A DNA stretch of 64,000 nt from Parapedobacter luteus (GCF_900168055.1 NZ_FUYS01000003.1:496001-560000), one strand, 5' to 3'. Numbered from the stretch's first letter, positions 9,357 to 18,600 are shown. Program-made: numbers and translations. Notes: generated by a model from the sequence alone, not told the origin.

Positions 9357-9404
9357 TTGGAAAGTTGGAGCGGTCGAAAATTGGAAAGTCGAGCGATTGG
9401 AAAA
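9357..9404. repeat. short irregular TTGGAAA repeats
   Basis: TTGGAAAG or a near copy occurs at 9357, 9381 and 9397, with a partial TTGGAG at 9365, in the 124-base gap between two minus-strand genes. Spacing is irregular (24 and 16 bases). No function is evident. Confidence 0.5.
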
Positions 9405-9416
9405 CGTTAAAACCCG

Positions 9417-10814
9417 CTATTTTAACCCCAGTTCTTTCCCTTTTTCGAGCATAAACTGGTAGGCTTTCTCCCGGTCGTTAGGGATTTCGCCCTCCAATAT
9501 CGCTTCACGAATCGCATTTTTTATAATGCCCACCTCCCTGCCGGGCTTCAAGCCAAATGCCGCCATGATATCTTCACCAGATACCGGGGGTTGCCAATTC
9601 CGGATTTGGTCCCGTTCCTCTACATCTTTTAGTTTCTGCTTGACCAGCTCGAAATTTTGCCGGTATTTTTTCTTTTTATACTCATTCTTGGTGGTCACGT
9701 CAGCATGGCAAAGCATCATGAGGCTATCAATATCGTCACCCGCCTCAAACAACAGCCGCCTTACCGCTGAATCGGTCACGATATCCTGAGCCAATACGAT
9801 TGGCCGGAGATGCAACAGCACCAGCTTTTGCACGAATTTCATTTTATCATTGAGCGGCAACCGAAGCTCCGCAAACAATTTGGGCACCATCCTCGCCCCT
9901 TTATCTTCGTGGCCATGGAATGTCCAGCCATGCCGCTTATCGAAACGCTTGGTTGCGGGTTTGGCGATATCATGCATAATGGCCGCCCAGCGGAGCCACA
10001 AGTCATCACTTCGCTCGGCCACATTGTCCAGCACTTCCAACGTGTGGTAAAAATTATCTTTATGGCCCTTGCCGTCGATGACCTCCACACCATGAAGATC
10101 GGCCATAGCCGGAAAGACAAGATGTAGCAGCCCCGTATCGAACAAGTACCTAAAACCGATGGAAGGTTTGGGTGCCAAGATAATCTTATTCAGCTCATCA
10201 ATGATGCGTTCCCGGGAGATGATTGCTATCCGTTGGGTATTGTCGCGTATCGCCCGGATCGCCTGGATATCGATTTTGAAATTCAGCTGTGTAGCGAACC
10301 GTATTGCCCGCATCATGCGTAAGGGGTCGTCAGAAAATGTCTCCCGGGGGTTTAGTGGCGTCCGGATAATGCGGTGCTCAATGTCAGCAAGCCCATTAAA
10401 TGGGTCCAACAGCTCTCCAAAATTATGCTTATTCAAGGAAAGCGCCATGGCATTGATGGTAAAATCCCGTCGGTTTTGATCATCTTGCAGGCTGCCGTTT
10501 TCGACAATAGGTTTACGCGAGTCCGTCCGATACGATTCTTTTCTGGCCCCAACAAACTCGATCTGGAGCGACCCGTAGGTCAACATGGCCGTCCCAAAGT
10601 TTTTATAGACAGTCACTTTCGTGTTTAACCGGCTACCCACCTGTTTTGCAAAATCGATACCACTCCCTATCACCACAATATCGATATCGTTTTTGAAATC
10701 ACGGCCCATGATTTTATCTCGCACATAGCCGCCAACGACATAACAATCCGTACGGGAGGCCTCGGCGATGTCCCGCAGTACGGAAAATATAGGATGTTGC
10801 AAAAAATTTTTCAT
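9417..10814 (-). CDS. cca: CCA-adding enzyme with HD domain
   Basis: A 465-residue class II nucleotidyltransferase that builds or repairs the 3' CCA of tRNAs. The head domain shows DCYVVGGYVRDKIMGRDFKNDIDIVV (GG..RD and the DID metal-binding aspartates) and the later RRDFTINAMA motif. The middle holds RRLLFEAG and the HD domain with AAIMHDIAKPATK. The start is taken at ATG 10814 (MKNFLQHPIF); an in-frame ATG at 10829 is also possible. Codons further upstream overlap the -7 element and cannot be translated from that promoter. An alternative reading as poly(A) polymerase is less likely given the Bacteroidota setting and length. Confidence 0.88.
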   Translation of the reverse strand: MKNFLQHPIFSVLRDIAEASRTDCYVVGGYVRDKIMGRDFKNDIDIVVIGSGIDFAKQVGSRLNTKVTVYKNFGTAMLTYGSLQIEFVGARKESYRTDSRKPIVENGSLQDDQNRRDFTINAMALSLNKHNFGELLDPFNGLADIEHRIIRTPLNPRETFSDDPLRMMRAIRFATQLNFKIDIQAIRAIRDNTQRIAIISRERIIDELNKIILAPKPSIGFRYLFDTGLLHLVFPAMADLHGVEVIDGKGHKDNFYHTLEVLDNVAERSDDLWLRWAAIMHDIAKPATKRFDKRHGWTFHGHEDKGARMVPKLFAELRLPLNDKMKFVQKLVLLHLRPIVLAQDIVTDSAVRRLLFEAGDDIDSLMMLCHADVTTKNEYKKKKYRQNFELVKQKLKDVEERDQIRNWQPPVSGEDIMAAFGLKPGREVGIIKNAIREAILEGEIPNDREKAYQFMLEKGKELGLK

Positions 10815-10849
10815 GGTTGTACTCGGCATCGCCAAATCGTGTGCGGCGG

Positions 10850-10857
10850 CAAAAATA
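10850..10857 (-). promoter_or_regulatory. -7 promoter element for the CCA-adding enzyme
   Basis: The minus strand reads TATTTTTG, an exact TAnnTTTG match, 20 bases before the 10829 ATG and 35 before the 10814 ATG. It argues against translation starting at 10889. Confidence 0.6.
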
Positions 10858-10895
10858 CACATTCGATTGGGTAATCGGCCATCAGTCAAGCCTGA

Positions 10896-11951
10896 TTAGT
10901 CCCTATCACGGGCCAATCGCCTGGTCACCAACGGGTTTGACATTAACGCCTCTTGCTCACGCCTGCGTTCTACGATATGGATAGCGGCAAAAATCGCCTC
11001 ACGGAAAGACGTTTCAGTGGCCACGTTCTTCCCTGCGATATCATATCCGGTACCATGGTCCGGAGACGTACGGACTACAGGCAAGCCAGCCGTATAGTTT
11101 ACGCCGCTCCGCGAAGCAATATGCTTAAAGGGGATAAGCCCCTGATCATGGTACATAGCCAGCACGGCATCGAATTTCGTATAGGTATCCGATGCGAAGA
11201 AGCCGTCGGCTGGATATGGGCCGAAACAAAAAATGCCTGCCGCCCTGGCTTGCTCAATCGCCGGGGTGACAATCGTCTCGTCTTCCAAACCGATGAGCCC
11301 CTTATCTCCCGCGTGGGGATTTAATCCCAACACCGCTATTTTAGGTTTTTGAATCCAAAAGTCCTGTTTTAGGCTCGCGTCCATTAGCGCCAGCTTCGAG
11401 ACGATCGTCTCAATCGACAATTTGGGCGCGATATCTTTCACGGGAATATGTCCCGTGACCACGCCTACGCGCAGATTATCGCTAATCATAAACATCAAAA
11501 CATCTCCGCTGGCTGTCCGCGATTGGAGGTATTCGGTATGCCCAGGGAAATCAAATTCATCCTGCTGGATATTATGTTTATTGATCGGAGCGGTTACCAG
11601 CGCGTCAACCTTGCCTGCCAACAGATCATCTACGGCGTGCTTCAATGAAAGAAATGCGTACTTGCCGCCAATCTCATTTTCTTCGCCCAAACTGATCTTA
11701 ACTTCCTCCTGCCAGCAATTGATGATATTTGGACGTTTGCCATGAGCTTGTTCAGGATCGTGGATGACATTGAAACTGAAATCATTAATACCCAGCGCCT
11801 TGCGATGAAATGAAGCAACTTTGGTATTCCCATAGACAATCGGCGTAAAATACTCCAGAATCCGGTTATCCAGCAATGTTTTAATAATCACCTCTAACCC
11901 AATACCGTTTACATCACCGATGGAAATTCCTATTTTCAATTTGTCGCTCAT
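10896..11951 (-). CDS. pdxA: 4-hydroxythreonine-4-phosphate dehydrogenase
   Basis: A 351-residue PdxA that oxidises 4-phosphohydroxy-L-threonine with NAD in the DXP-dependent pathway to pyridoxal phosphate. The ATG at 11951 is chosen because it places the family start (KIGISIGDVNGIGLEVI) at residue 5. Visible motifs are APINKHNIQQ, FPGHTEYL with a metal-binding histidine, GLNPHAGDKGLIG, and MYHDQGLIPFKH near the C-terminus. It lies 38 bases upstream of the CCA-enzyme promoter on the same strand. The DUF2905 gene ends 53 bases before its start, so the two may be one unit. Confidence 0.95.
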   Translation of the reverse strand: MSDKLKIGISIGDVNGIGLEVIIKTLLDNRILEYFTPIVYGNTKVASFHRKALGINDFSFNVIHDPEQAHGKRPNIINCWQEEVKISLGEENEIGGKYAFLSLKHAVDDLLAGKVDALVTAPINKHNIQQDEFDFPGHTEYLQSRTASGDVLMFMISDNLRVGVVTGHIPVKDIAPKLSIETIVSKLALMDASLKQDFWIQKPKIAVLGLNPHAGDKGLIGLEDETIVTPAIEQARAAGIFCFGPYPADGFFASDTYTKFDAVLAMYHDQGLIPFKHIASRSGVNYTAGLPVVRTSPDHGTGYDIAGKNVATETSFREAIFAAIHIVERRREQEALMSNPLVTRRLARDRD

Positions 11952-12004
11952 ATCCGCATTCGTTTTGCTTTGGCTACCAAAAGTATGAATTTTAACGGAT
12001 GCAC

Positions 12005-12226
12005 TCAAAACAATTTGCGTACCAACCAAATCACGGCACTGAATACGACACTTAAGAGCACCATGCTGGTGATGGGCATATAGAAGCTAAACCCTGGCCT
12101 TTCTATCCGGATATCCCCGGGTAAGTTGCCAAACCATTTCAGCTTGTCACCCAGAAAATAGACAACAACCCCCAAGACGACGAGCAGCCCACCACCGAAT
12201 ATAAGTATTTTGGCTATTTCTTTCAT
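12005..12226 (-). CDS. DUF2905 small membrane protein
   Basis: A 73-residue protein with two transmembrane helices (about 5-27 and 49-68). They are separated by the conserved loop FGNLPGDIRIERPGFSFYMPI, which is characteristic of DUF2905. The ATG at 12226 starts directly before the first helix. The function is unknown; it is an inner-membrane protein by inference. It lies upstream of pdxA on the same strand. Confidence 0.85.
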   Translation of the reverse strand: MKEIAKILIFGGGLLVVLGVVVYFLGDKLKWFGNLPGDIRIERPGFSFYMPITSMVLLSVVFSAVIWLVRKLF

Positions 12227-12362
12227 GATTTGATTCACTGTAAGCAGCCACCTATTTGCGTAAAACATCCTGGCCTATGGCCCCGAAGGTCTGCCGCCCT
12301 AAAGCCTCATGCTTATCGCCTATCGCCTGCCTATTATTCCAAAAACAAAACAACAAAAAAAC

Positions 12363-12370
12363 TATCTTTG
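12363..12370 (+). promoter_or_regulatory. -7 promoter element for rsmA
   Basis: TATCTTTG, an exact TAnnTTTG match, 19 bases before the rsmA ATG at 12390. It excludes the in-frame ATG at 12309 as the start. Confidence 0.65.
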
Positions 12371-12389
12371 CCCAAAATCCATTTCGTCC

Positions 12390-13169
12390 ATGAGCAGTGT
12401 CCGCGCCAAAAAGCACCTTGGCCAGCATTTTCTTACCGATAAGAATACCGCCGCCAAAATCGTCGGTGCGCTAAGGCCTCAGTTGGGGTATCAAATCGTG
12501 CTGGAAGTGGGCCCGGGCATGGGTATCCTGTCGGATTTTCTCTTGCAGGCAGACCGCTACCAAACCTGGTTCATTGATGTGGATGGCGAATCCATTCAAT
12601 TCCTGCAAACCAAATACCCTCAGGTGGGCGACAAGCTCATCCACGGCGATTTTTTACAGCTGGATTTTGCATCGCACTTCACCGGCAAGTTGGCTGTCAT
12701 CGGCAATTTCCCGTATAACATCTCCTCCCAGATCCTGTTCAAAATACTGGAGGAACGCCAGCGCGTGATAGAGGTGGTCGGTATGTTTCAAAAAGAGGTA
12801 GCCGAACGCTGTGTCGCCCAGCCGGGCAGCAAAGCTTACGGGATATTGAGCGTATTCATCCAAGCCTATTACGATGTAGAATACTTATTTACCGTTAAGG
12901 CAGGCGCTTTCAACCCACCGCCGAAAGTGCTTTCAGGGGTCATCCGGCTTACCCGCAATGCGATGGAGTACCTCGATTGTGATGAGACGCTGTTTTGGCG
13001 GGTGGTGAAAGCTGCCTTCAACCAACGACGTAAAACGTTGCGGAATGCACTGGCTACCGTCATTCCCAAAGATCAAATGGGTGACAACCCCGTGTATGAT
13101 CTCCGTGCAGAACGATTAACCGTAGCAGATTTTGTTCAACTAACTCAAGATATTGCTCAACGAATATGA
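12390..13169 (+). CDS. rsmA: 16S rRNA (adenine1518/1519-N6)-dimethyltransferase
   Basis: This 259-residue protein (also called KsgA) dimethylates two adjacent adenosines in the 3' hairpin of 16S rRNA during 30S assembly. It opens with AKKHLGQHFLTD, the family signature. The SAM motif EVGPGMGILSDFL is near residue 45 and the catalytic motif NFPYNISSQILF near 110. A C-terminal helical domain follows (FNQRRKTLRNAL). The last four bases (ATGA) overlap the start of the dehydrogenase, so translation is probably coupled. Confidence 0.97.
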   Translation: MSSVRAKKHLGQHFLTDKNTAAKIVGALRPQLGYQIVLEVGPGMGILSDFLLQADRYQTWFIDVDGESIQFLQTKYPQVGDKLIHGDFLQLDFASHFTGKLAVIGNFPYNISSQILFKILEERQRVIEVVGMFQKEVAERCVAQPGSKAYGILSVFIQAYYDVEYLFTVKAGAFNPPPKVLSGVIRLTRNAMEYLDCDETLFWRVVKAAFNQRRKTLRNALATVIPKDQMGDNPVYDLRAERLTVADFVQLTQDIAQRI

Positions 13170-14110
13170 CAAATACCCCTACCAAAGTCCTTATCGTGGA
13201 TGACATCCACCCTATTTTCATTTCCAAATTGCAGGCATCCGGCATTGGGTTTGAATACCAGCCCGATATCGGAAAAGAAGAAGCCCTACAGATTATTGCC
13301 CAATACACAGGGCTGGTCATCCGATCCAAGTTCAAGGTCGACGCCGCGTTTATGGACGCCGCTCCGCAACTAAGGTTTATAGCGCGCGGCGGCGCCGGTA
13401 TGGACAATATAGACGATGCGTATGCGCAGAAAAAAGGGATAACGCTGCTTAATGCACCGGAGGGCAACCGCGATGCGGTGGGCGAGCACATGGTAGGCAT
13501 GCTGCTGGCGTTGATGAATAACCTCAACCGGGCAAACCTGGAAGTTAGGCAAGGACTATGGCGACGCGAAGAAAACCGCGGGCTGGAGCTGGGTGGCCGC
13601 ACGGTAGCACTCATTGGCTACGGCAACAACGGGCAGGCTATGGCGCGCAAGCTGTCCGGCTTTGACGTCACGGTCATTGCCTATGACAAATACAAAACAG
13701 GTTTCAGCGATGCCTACGCCACCGAGGTCAGCATGGAAGAAGTGGTCAAGCGGGCTGATGTCCTTAGCCTCCACATCCCGCTCACCCGGGAGACGCGTAG
13801 CATGATAGATGATGAATACCTGTTCCATTTTCGCAAACCCATTTTCTTCCTCAACGGCGCCCGCGGCGAAATTGTTCACATCCCCGCTATCCTCAAGGCA
13901 CTCGACGAGGGGCGGATACTCGGCGCTGCATTCGACGTATTACCCGTGGAGAAATTTCCTGATCTGGCCAAGCAACCGTGGTTTATCCCGTTGACTGGAC
14001 ATGAAAAAGTGGTGTTGAGCCCGCATGTCGCTGGCTGGAGCGTAGAGAGTTATTTCAAGATAGCCGATGTATTGTCCGAAAAAATCATCAACTATCTCTC
14101 GGCCGTTTAG
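13166..14110 (+). CDS. D-2-hydroxyacid dehydrogenase (phosphoglycerate dehydrogenase-like)
   Basis: A 314-residue NAD-dependent oxidoreductase of the D-isomer 2-hydroxyacid dehydrogenase family. The cofactor site is GYGNNGQAMARKL (about 151-163). The catalytic set is visible as Arg in NGARGEIVH and His in LSPHVAGWS; the acidic partner is presumably in the DVLPVEKFPD segment. There is no ACT domain, unlike long SerA. A role in serine synthesis is possible, but the substrate cannot be assigned. It is translationally coupled to rsmA and its 3' end overlaps the convergent unknown gene by four bases. Confidence 0.85.
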   Translation: MTNTPTKVLIVDDIHPIFISKLQASGIGFEYQPDIGKEEALQIIAQYTGLVIRSKFKVDAAFMDAAPQLRFIARGGAGMDNIDDAYAQKKGITLLNAPEGNRDAVGEHMVGMLLALMNNLNRANLEVRQGLWRREENRGLELGGRTVALIGYGNNGQAMARKLSGFDVTVIAYDKYKTGFSDAYATEVSMEEVVKRADVLSLHIPLTRETRSMIDDEYLFHFRKPIFFLNGARGEIVHIPAILKALDEGRILGAAFDVLPVEKFPDLAKQPWFIPLTGHEKVVLSPHVAGWSVESYFKIADVLSEKIINYLSAV

Positions 14111-14991
14111 TATTCGTCCATACGCGGCGGATACCCGTCTGGCTCTACACCGTACACCTCAATATAAGCACTGACCGACGGTTCGGGATCTTCCTGTACG
14201 AACTCGATATAGCTGGATTCAAAAGAAATGTCTGAGAGACCATGTTGTTTGTATTGGTCGGCGCCCGGAGCCAGATCTTCCGGTTCAACGGGCTGCAGCT
14301 CATAGCCGTCCGGTTCCTCCTGTTCGTCGTCTTCGCTGCGACCACTCCGGTGACCGAATGCGCCCGATTCGATTCTTTTCGAAGCAGCAAGATAGTCCGA
14401 ACGGTATTGCCAATTGTATCCTTCATCCCGGAGGTAGCGGAATATAAACACCATGAACGGACGCAAGAGAACGCTTTCCCAATCTTCAAACAGGGTATCC
14501 ATATCCTCATGCACCGCATCGCTTTCGGCATCTGTACCGGGAAAAGGCAGGTTGTCTTGAGCTACCTGCAACAGCCGTTTGCTTACGGTATGGGGTTCGC
14601 CAAAATAATGGTAACGTCTGGTATTGATATGATAAACCGTGCACACACTGGCAAAAATTTCGCTCATCGCACAAATCATCCCCGCTAAAGACGCCCGATC
14701 AAGGTCAAACTGCGAAGGCTGTTGATAGACCCGGATGTACTCGGACTTGGAATACGGAGTACCGTCATGAGGGGGTAACCCGCTCGCGGCAGAAGCCCGA
14801 TACGAAAAGTAACGCTGGAACCGATACCAGACATACCCCAAATGATGCTCGTGGATGCGCATGGTAAAATACACTTTTCTGAGCAACGACGTGTCTTTCA
14901 TTTCGGCTATGAATTGCGGAATACGCCGCAACAAGCTGACAATCAACCGATCAGTCTCTTCGTCAGGATATACGGACAATTGACCCCTCAT
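14107..14991 (-). CDS. uncharacterised protein with acidic C-terminal tail
   Basis: I do not recognise this 294-residue protein. The first 210 residues look globular and helical, with many aromatic and basic residues (RIHEHHLGYVWYRFQRYFSY, then PFMVFIFRYLRDEGYNWQY). From about residue 215 the sequence becomes a low-complexity, strongly acidic tail rich in Asp, Glu and Pro. There is no signal peptide and no clear transmembrane helix. The codon use looks coding throughout and the length is sizeable, so it is probably a real gene. It is divergent from a second unknown gene at 15094 and overlaps the dehydrogenase end by four bases. Confidence 0.7.
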   Translation of the reverse strand: MRGQLSVYPDEETDRLIVSLLRRIPQFIAEMKDTSLLRKVYFTMRIHEHHLGYVWYRFQRYFSYRASAASGLPPHDGTPYSKSEYIRVYQQPSQFDLDRASLAGMICAMSEIFASVCTVYHINTRRYHYFGEPHTVSKRLLQVAQDNLPFPGTDAESDAVHEDMDTLFEDWESVLLRPFMVFIFRYLRDEGYNWQYRSDYLAASKRIESGAFGHRSGRSEDDEQEEPDGYELQPVEPEDLAPGADQYKQHGLSDISFESSYIEFVQEDPEPSVSAYIEVYGVEPDGYPPRMDEY

Positions 14992-15062
14992 AACGCTTGG
15001 TTTTCAGGTTAAGAGTTTTAACGATTTTTACGTTAAAATTAAGAAAAAACAACTAAAACTTG

Positions 15063-15070
15063 TATGTTTG
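15063..15070 (+). promoter_or_regulatory. -7 promoter element for the unknown gene at 15094
   Basis: TATGTTTG, an exact TAnnTTTG match, 23 bases before the ATG. Together with the AT-rich divergent gap it supports expression of the gene at 15094. Confidence 0.55.
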
Positions 15071-15093
15071 ATTAACAATAGCGTCTAATTGCC

Positions 15094-15672
15094 ATGAATG
15101 ACCTAATAAACCGTTACTTTTCACACCAGCTATCCTTTTTCAACACCATTAGCCTGAAGAAGTTGATGGATGAAACGCCTAACCGCGAGCAACAATCGTT
15201 GATACACTACACGACCCGGGACTTCCGACAACGCTCTGCCTTCTTCAAAGAGCAGCTTGCCAAATGCCATGAAGATACCGAAGAAATCAGGCAAGGATTG
15301 ATCAGCTATTTTACACAGCAATATGCCGCCTTCCGTAGGGCCAAGAAGCCCGCTGCCAACAAAAATTTCGTCAACAGTACTTCCCCCATTTTCGAAGCAT
15401 TTTTCTGTATCTATTGGTCAGCAGTGATTTGCGCATGTACACGGGGGAAGGTGATCATTCCACAACCCGTCTCCCACTTGGACAAAATCGTACGTGTCTT
15501 TCTGCGCCGAACCACGGCATTGATCCTAAACCGGCTAAAAAAAGAAAAGTTTAACACGCAATTGGATGTTGTCGAATTCCTGACCGCGTATGTCTCGCTT
15601 GATGATACCAAGGGCATGAAACGATGGGCCGCGCTACTCCGCCGCGCTGCTACACCCGTGTGGACGAGATAG
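15094..15672 (+). CDS. uncharacterised basic helical protein
   Basis: A 192-residue protein of unknown family. It is rich in Lys, Arg and Gln with predicted long helices (FRQRSAFFKEQLAKCHEDTEEIRQ; IVRVFLRRTTALILNRLKK). A hydrophobic stretch in the middle contains cysteines (FCIYWSAVICACTRG). There is no signal peptide. Nucleic-acid or membrane association is possible from composition alone, but nothing specific can be claimed. The -7 element directly upstream supports the start. It is divergent from another unknown gene and convergent with the UbiA-like gene. Confidence 0.65.
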   Translation: MNDLINRYFSHQLSFFNTISLKKLMDETPNREQQSLIHYTTRDFRQRSAFFKEQLAKCHEDTEEIRQGLISYFTQQYAAFRRAKKPAANKNFVNSTSPIFEAFFCIYWSAVICACTRGKVIIPQPVSHLDKIVRVFLRRTTALILNRLKKEKFNTQLDVVEFLTAYVSLDDTKGMKRWAALLRRAATPVWTR

Positions 15673-15682
15673 CGACCACCCA

Positions 15683-16552
15683 TTAATTTGCAGCCCATAC
15701 CACCAAAAACTGAAGCAGCATCGTCCCGTCCAGCACCAGGAAATAGTAGTACTCATTCTTCTTCATCGGTGGAAACAGGATAGCAAGCAGGCAAAACAAT
15801 GAAGTCACGGACAAGGCAACACGAACGTCCAATGCATGCCCGCTTGCCCATACCCAACCGATATGGATCACCAGCAATATAGCCGACAGCGCAAGCGCCT
15901 TTCGCTCGCCGACCAATACAGGAATCGTTTTCAGCCCATAATACCTGTCCTGATAAATATCCCGCACATCAAACGGGATTGTGATAGCCACCACAAACAA
16001 AAACACCCACGCGGCCAACTGTCCAACCTGCGTCCAAGCGATAGCGAACCCATCGTGATAAGCTTCGGCCACCGGTAACAACACGCAGCTCATTGCCCAC
16101 ACTGCGCCGATGTAAAACAACTTGACTCCTGTCAGTTGCCTGAGGCCGACCCAACGCCTTTCGCCCTTCATGCGAATAAGCGGTACGTTATAAGCCAGTC
16201 CCATGGCCCCTACCGCGCCCAACAGCAGGAACGAAGGCAGGTGAAGCTGGAATCCCAATAGCAAAGCGACGGCCAATGCCACCGCCGTCCATCCCCATAG
16301 CGACCGTTCATGGCGAAATATCCAACGTACCCGCCGATAAGGCGACGTTTCGGGATACTGGGGCCTTGCCAGTATCATACTGAAATTGTACAATGCCAGC
16401 GTTGCACAGCCCAGTATAGCCAAGACCGCGTAATCCATCGGCAAGGAAAGCAACAAGTAAGACAAGCTTCCCTGAGCCACGGCACAACACGCGATGAACA
16501 CGTTGCTAAATAGCAAAAGATCCAATACCTTTATAAAGTAATTACGCGCCAT
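15683..16552 (-). CDS. UbiA-like integral membrane protein
   Basis: This 289-residue protein has about eight transmembrane helices and resembles the UbiA prenyltransferase superfamily. The second acidic motif is clear (IPFDVRDIYQDRYYGLKTIPV, giving D..D...D followed by GLKT.PV). At the place of the first motif, normally N-D-x-x-D, it has LYNFSMILARPQY with no aspartate. UbiA enzymes join a prenyl diphosphate, held by Mg2+ on both motifs, to an aromatic acceptor. With one motif missing the reaction is uncertain. It is divergent from acs and a quinone-pathway role is not supported by neighbours. Confidence 0.7.
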   Translation of the reverse strand: MARNYFIKVLDLLLFSNVFIACCAVAQGSLSYLLLSLPMDYAVLAILGCATLALYNFSMILARPQYPETSPYRRVRWIFRHERSLWGWTAVALAVALLLGFQLHLPSFLLLGAVGAMGLAYNVPLIRMKGERRWVGLRQLTGVKLFYIGAVWAMSCVLLPVAEAYHDGFAIAWTQVGQLAAWVFLFVVAITIPFDVRDIYQDRYYGLKTIPVLVGERKALALSAILLVIHIGWVWASGHALDVRVALSVTSLFCLLAILFPPMKKNEYYYFLVLDGTMLLQFLVVWAAN

Positions 16553-16664
16553 TTGGCAGAAAATTCTCTTTTTTCCAAAAAGTATGTAAATTAGCCAACG
16601 TTAAAAACCAAAAGTAGGCCAACGTGTTGTCCAACAAAATAACACATAAAAACATAAACTAAAC

Positions 16665-18584
16665 ATGGATTTACAAATCAAATCATTTGAAGAATACCAA
16701 GAAGTGTACCGTTACAGCGTCGAAAAACCCGAGGAGTTCTGGGCGGCTATCGCCGAAAATTTTTATTGGCGGCGCAAATGGTTCAACGTATTAGACTGGA
16801 ATTTCAAGGAGCCAAAAATCAAATGGTTTGGAGGCGCGAGACTCAATATCACCGAAAATTGCCTCGATCGCCATATCTATAAGCTTGGCGATAAGCCTGC
16901 CATCATCTGGGAACCCAACGATCCCAATGAAGCCTACCGCATCCTTACCTATAAACAATTGCTTGACAAGGTTGAACAATTTGCCCATGTCTTGAAAAAC
17001 AACGGTGTTCAAAAAGGTGATCGGGTATGCATATACCTTCCGATGGTGCCAGAGCTGGTCATCGCAGTATTGGCCTGTGCACGTATTGGAGCCATACATT
17101 CCGTCGTCTTCGGCGGATTTTCAGCGCAATCCATCGCAGACCGCATCAATGATGCAGACTGCCGGTTAGTCATTACGGCCGACGGCGGATACCGGGGAAC
17201 GAAGATCATCGAGTTAAAAAGCATCGTGGACGACGCGCTTGTGCAATGCAAATCCGTTGAACGGGTCATCGTACTCACCCGTACCCGTACGGCGGTTTCC
17301 ATGATCAAAGGTCGGGATGTCTGGTGGGAAGATGAAATCAAAAAGGTAGAAACCCAAGGCAATCCACCATGCCCTGCCGAAGAAATGAGCGCTGAAGACA
17401 TGCTGTTCATTTTATATACGTCCGGCTCCACAGGCAAACCCAAGGGGGTGGTACATACCTGCGGGGGCTATATGGTTTACACGGGGTACACATTTGCCAA
17501 TGCATTTCAGTATCAACCCGGCGAAGTATACTTCTGTACAGCAGACATCGGCTGGATAACAGGCCATTCATACATTATATACGGCCCGCTTTCGCAAGGT
17601 GCTACTTCGTTGATGTTCGAGGGTATCCCCACTTGGCCCGACGCCGGCCGCCTGTGGGATATCGTCGAAAAACACAGCGTCAATATTGTGTACACCGCGC
17701 CAACGGCTATCCGCTCCTTGATGGCGGCAGGGGATCAATTTGTCGAAGGCAAAGACTTAAGCAGTATTACCAAACTTGGTTCGGTCGGCGAGCCAATCAA
17801 CGAAGAGGCTTGGCACTGGTTCAACGAAAAAATAGGCCGCGGCCAAGCGCCCATCGTTGACACCTGGTGGCAAACCGAAACAGGCGGTTTCCTCATTTCG
17901 CCGATTGCCGGCGTAACGCCGACAGTCCCGGGTTATGCCATGCTCCCCCTTCCCGGCGTGCAGCCTATCCTGGTGGACGAAAACGGCAACGAGATCGAAG
18001 GAAATGGCGTGAGCGGGAATCTTTGCATTAAATTCCCGTGGCCAGGGATGCTCCGCACCACATACGGCGACCATGAGCGGTGCCGCCAAACCTACTTCTC
18101 CGCCTATGAAAACCTTTATTTCACCGGTGACGGCTGTTTACGCGACGAAAACGGCTATTACCGCATTACCGGGCGCGTAGATGACGTATTAAATGTTTCC
18201 GGGCACCGCATTGGTACCGCCGAAGTAGAAAACGCCATCAATATGCACAGTGACGTAATCGAATCGGCAGTCGTCGGGTATCCCCATGCGGTTAAAGGCC
18301 AGGGAATATATGCCTTTGTTATTGCCAGCCAACATCATTTAGATGAAGACCTCACCCGGCAAGACATTCATAAAACCGTGAGCCGCATCATCGGCGCCAT
18401 CGCCAAGCCGGATAAGATTCAGTTTGTGTCCGGTCTACCCAAGACCCGATCAGGCAAAATCATGCGGCGCATTCTCCGGAAGATCGCCGAGGGCGACACC
18501 GCCAGTCTGGGCGATACCACCACCTTGCTTGACCCTGGCATTGTCGACGAAATCAAGGCCGGAGCGGAAAAACTACGGGACTAA
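16665..18584 (+). CDS. acs: acetyl-CoA synthetase (AMP-forming)
   Basis: A 639-residue ANL-superfamily ligase that converts acetate, ATP and CoA to acetyl-CoA through acetyl-AMP. Motifs are the P-loop-like LYTSGSTGKPKGVVH, the WWQTETGG core, the YFTGDGCLRDENGYYRITGR hinge region and the C-terminal KTRSGKIMRRILRK, whose first SGK lysine is the catalytic and regulatory acetylation site. Length and the N-terminal FNVLDWNFKEPKIKWFGG segment fit Acs rather than propionyl- or acetoacetyl-CoA ligases. It is a single-gene unit ending at a large bidirectional hairpin. Confidence 0.95.
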   Translation: MDLQIKSFEEYQEVYRYSVEKPEEFWAAIAENFYWRRKWFNVLDWNFKEPKIKWFGGARLNITENCLDRHIYKLGDKPAIIWEPNDPNEAYRILTYKQLLDKVEQFAHVLKNNGVQKGDRVCIYLPMVPELVIAVLACARIGAIHSVVFGGFSAQSIADRINDADCRLVITADGGYRGTKIIELKSIVDDALVQCKSVERVIVLTRTRTAVSMIKGRDVWWEDEIKKVETQGNPPCPAEEMSAEDMLFILYTSGSTGKPKGVVHTCGGYMVYTGYTFANAFQYQPGEVYFCTADIGWITGHSYIIYGPLSQGATSLMFEGIPTWPDAGRLWDIVEKHSVNIVYTAPTAIRSLMAAGDQFVEGKDLSSITKLGSVGEPINEEAWHWFNEKIGRGQAPIVDTWWQTETGGFLISPIAGVTPTVPGYAMLPLPGVQPILVDENGNEIEGNGVSGNLCIKFPWPGMLRTTYGDHERCRQTYFSAYENLYFTGDGCLRDENGYYRITGRVDDVLNVSGHRIGTAEVENAINMHSDVIESAVVGYPHAVKGQGIYAFVIASQHHLDEDLTRQDIHKTVSRIIGAIAKPDKIQFVSGLPKTRSGKIMRRILRKIAEGDTASLGDTTTLLDPGIVDEIKAGAEKLRD

Positions 18585-18600
18585 CCCGCAACATAAAAAC

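Noticed and set aside
9357-9404. Possible CRISPR or iteron array
   Set aside because: Repeat unit is only 7-8 bases, spacing is irregular and there are only three copies, with no cas or replication gene nearby.
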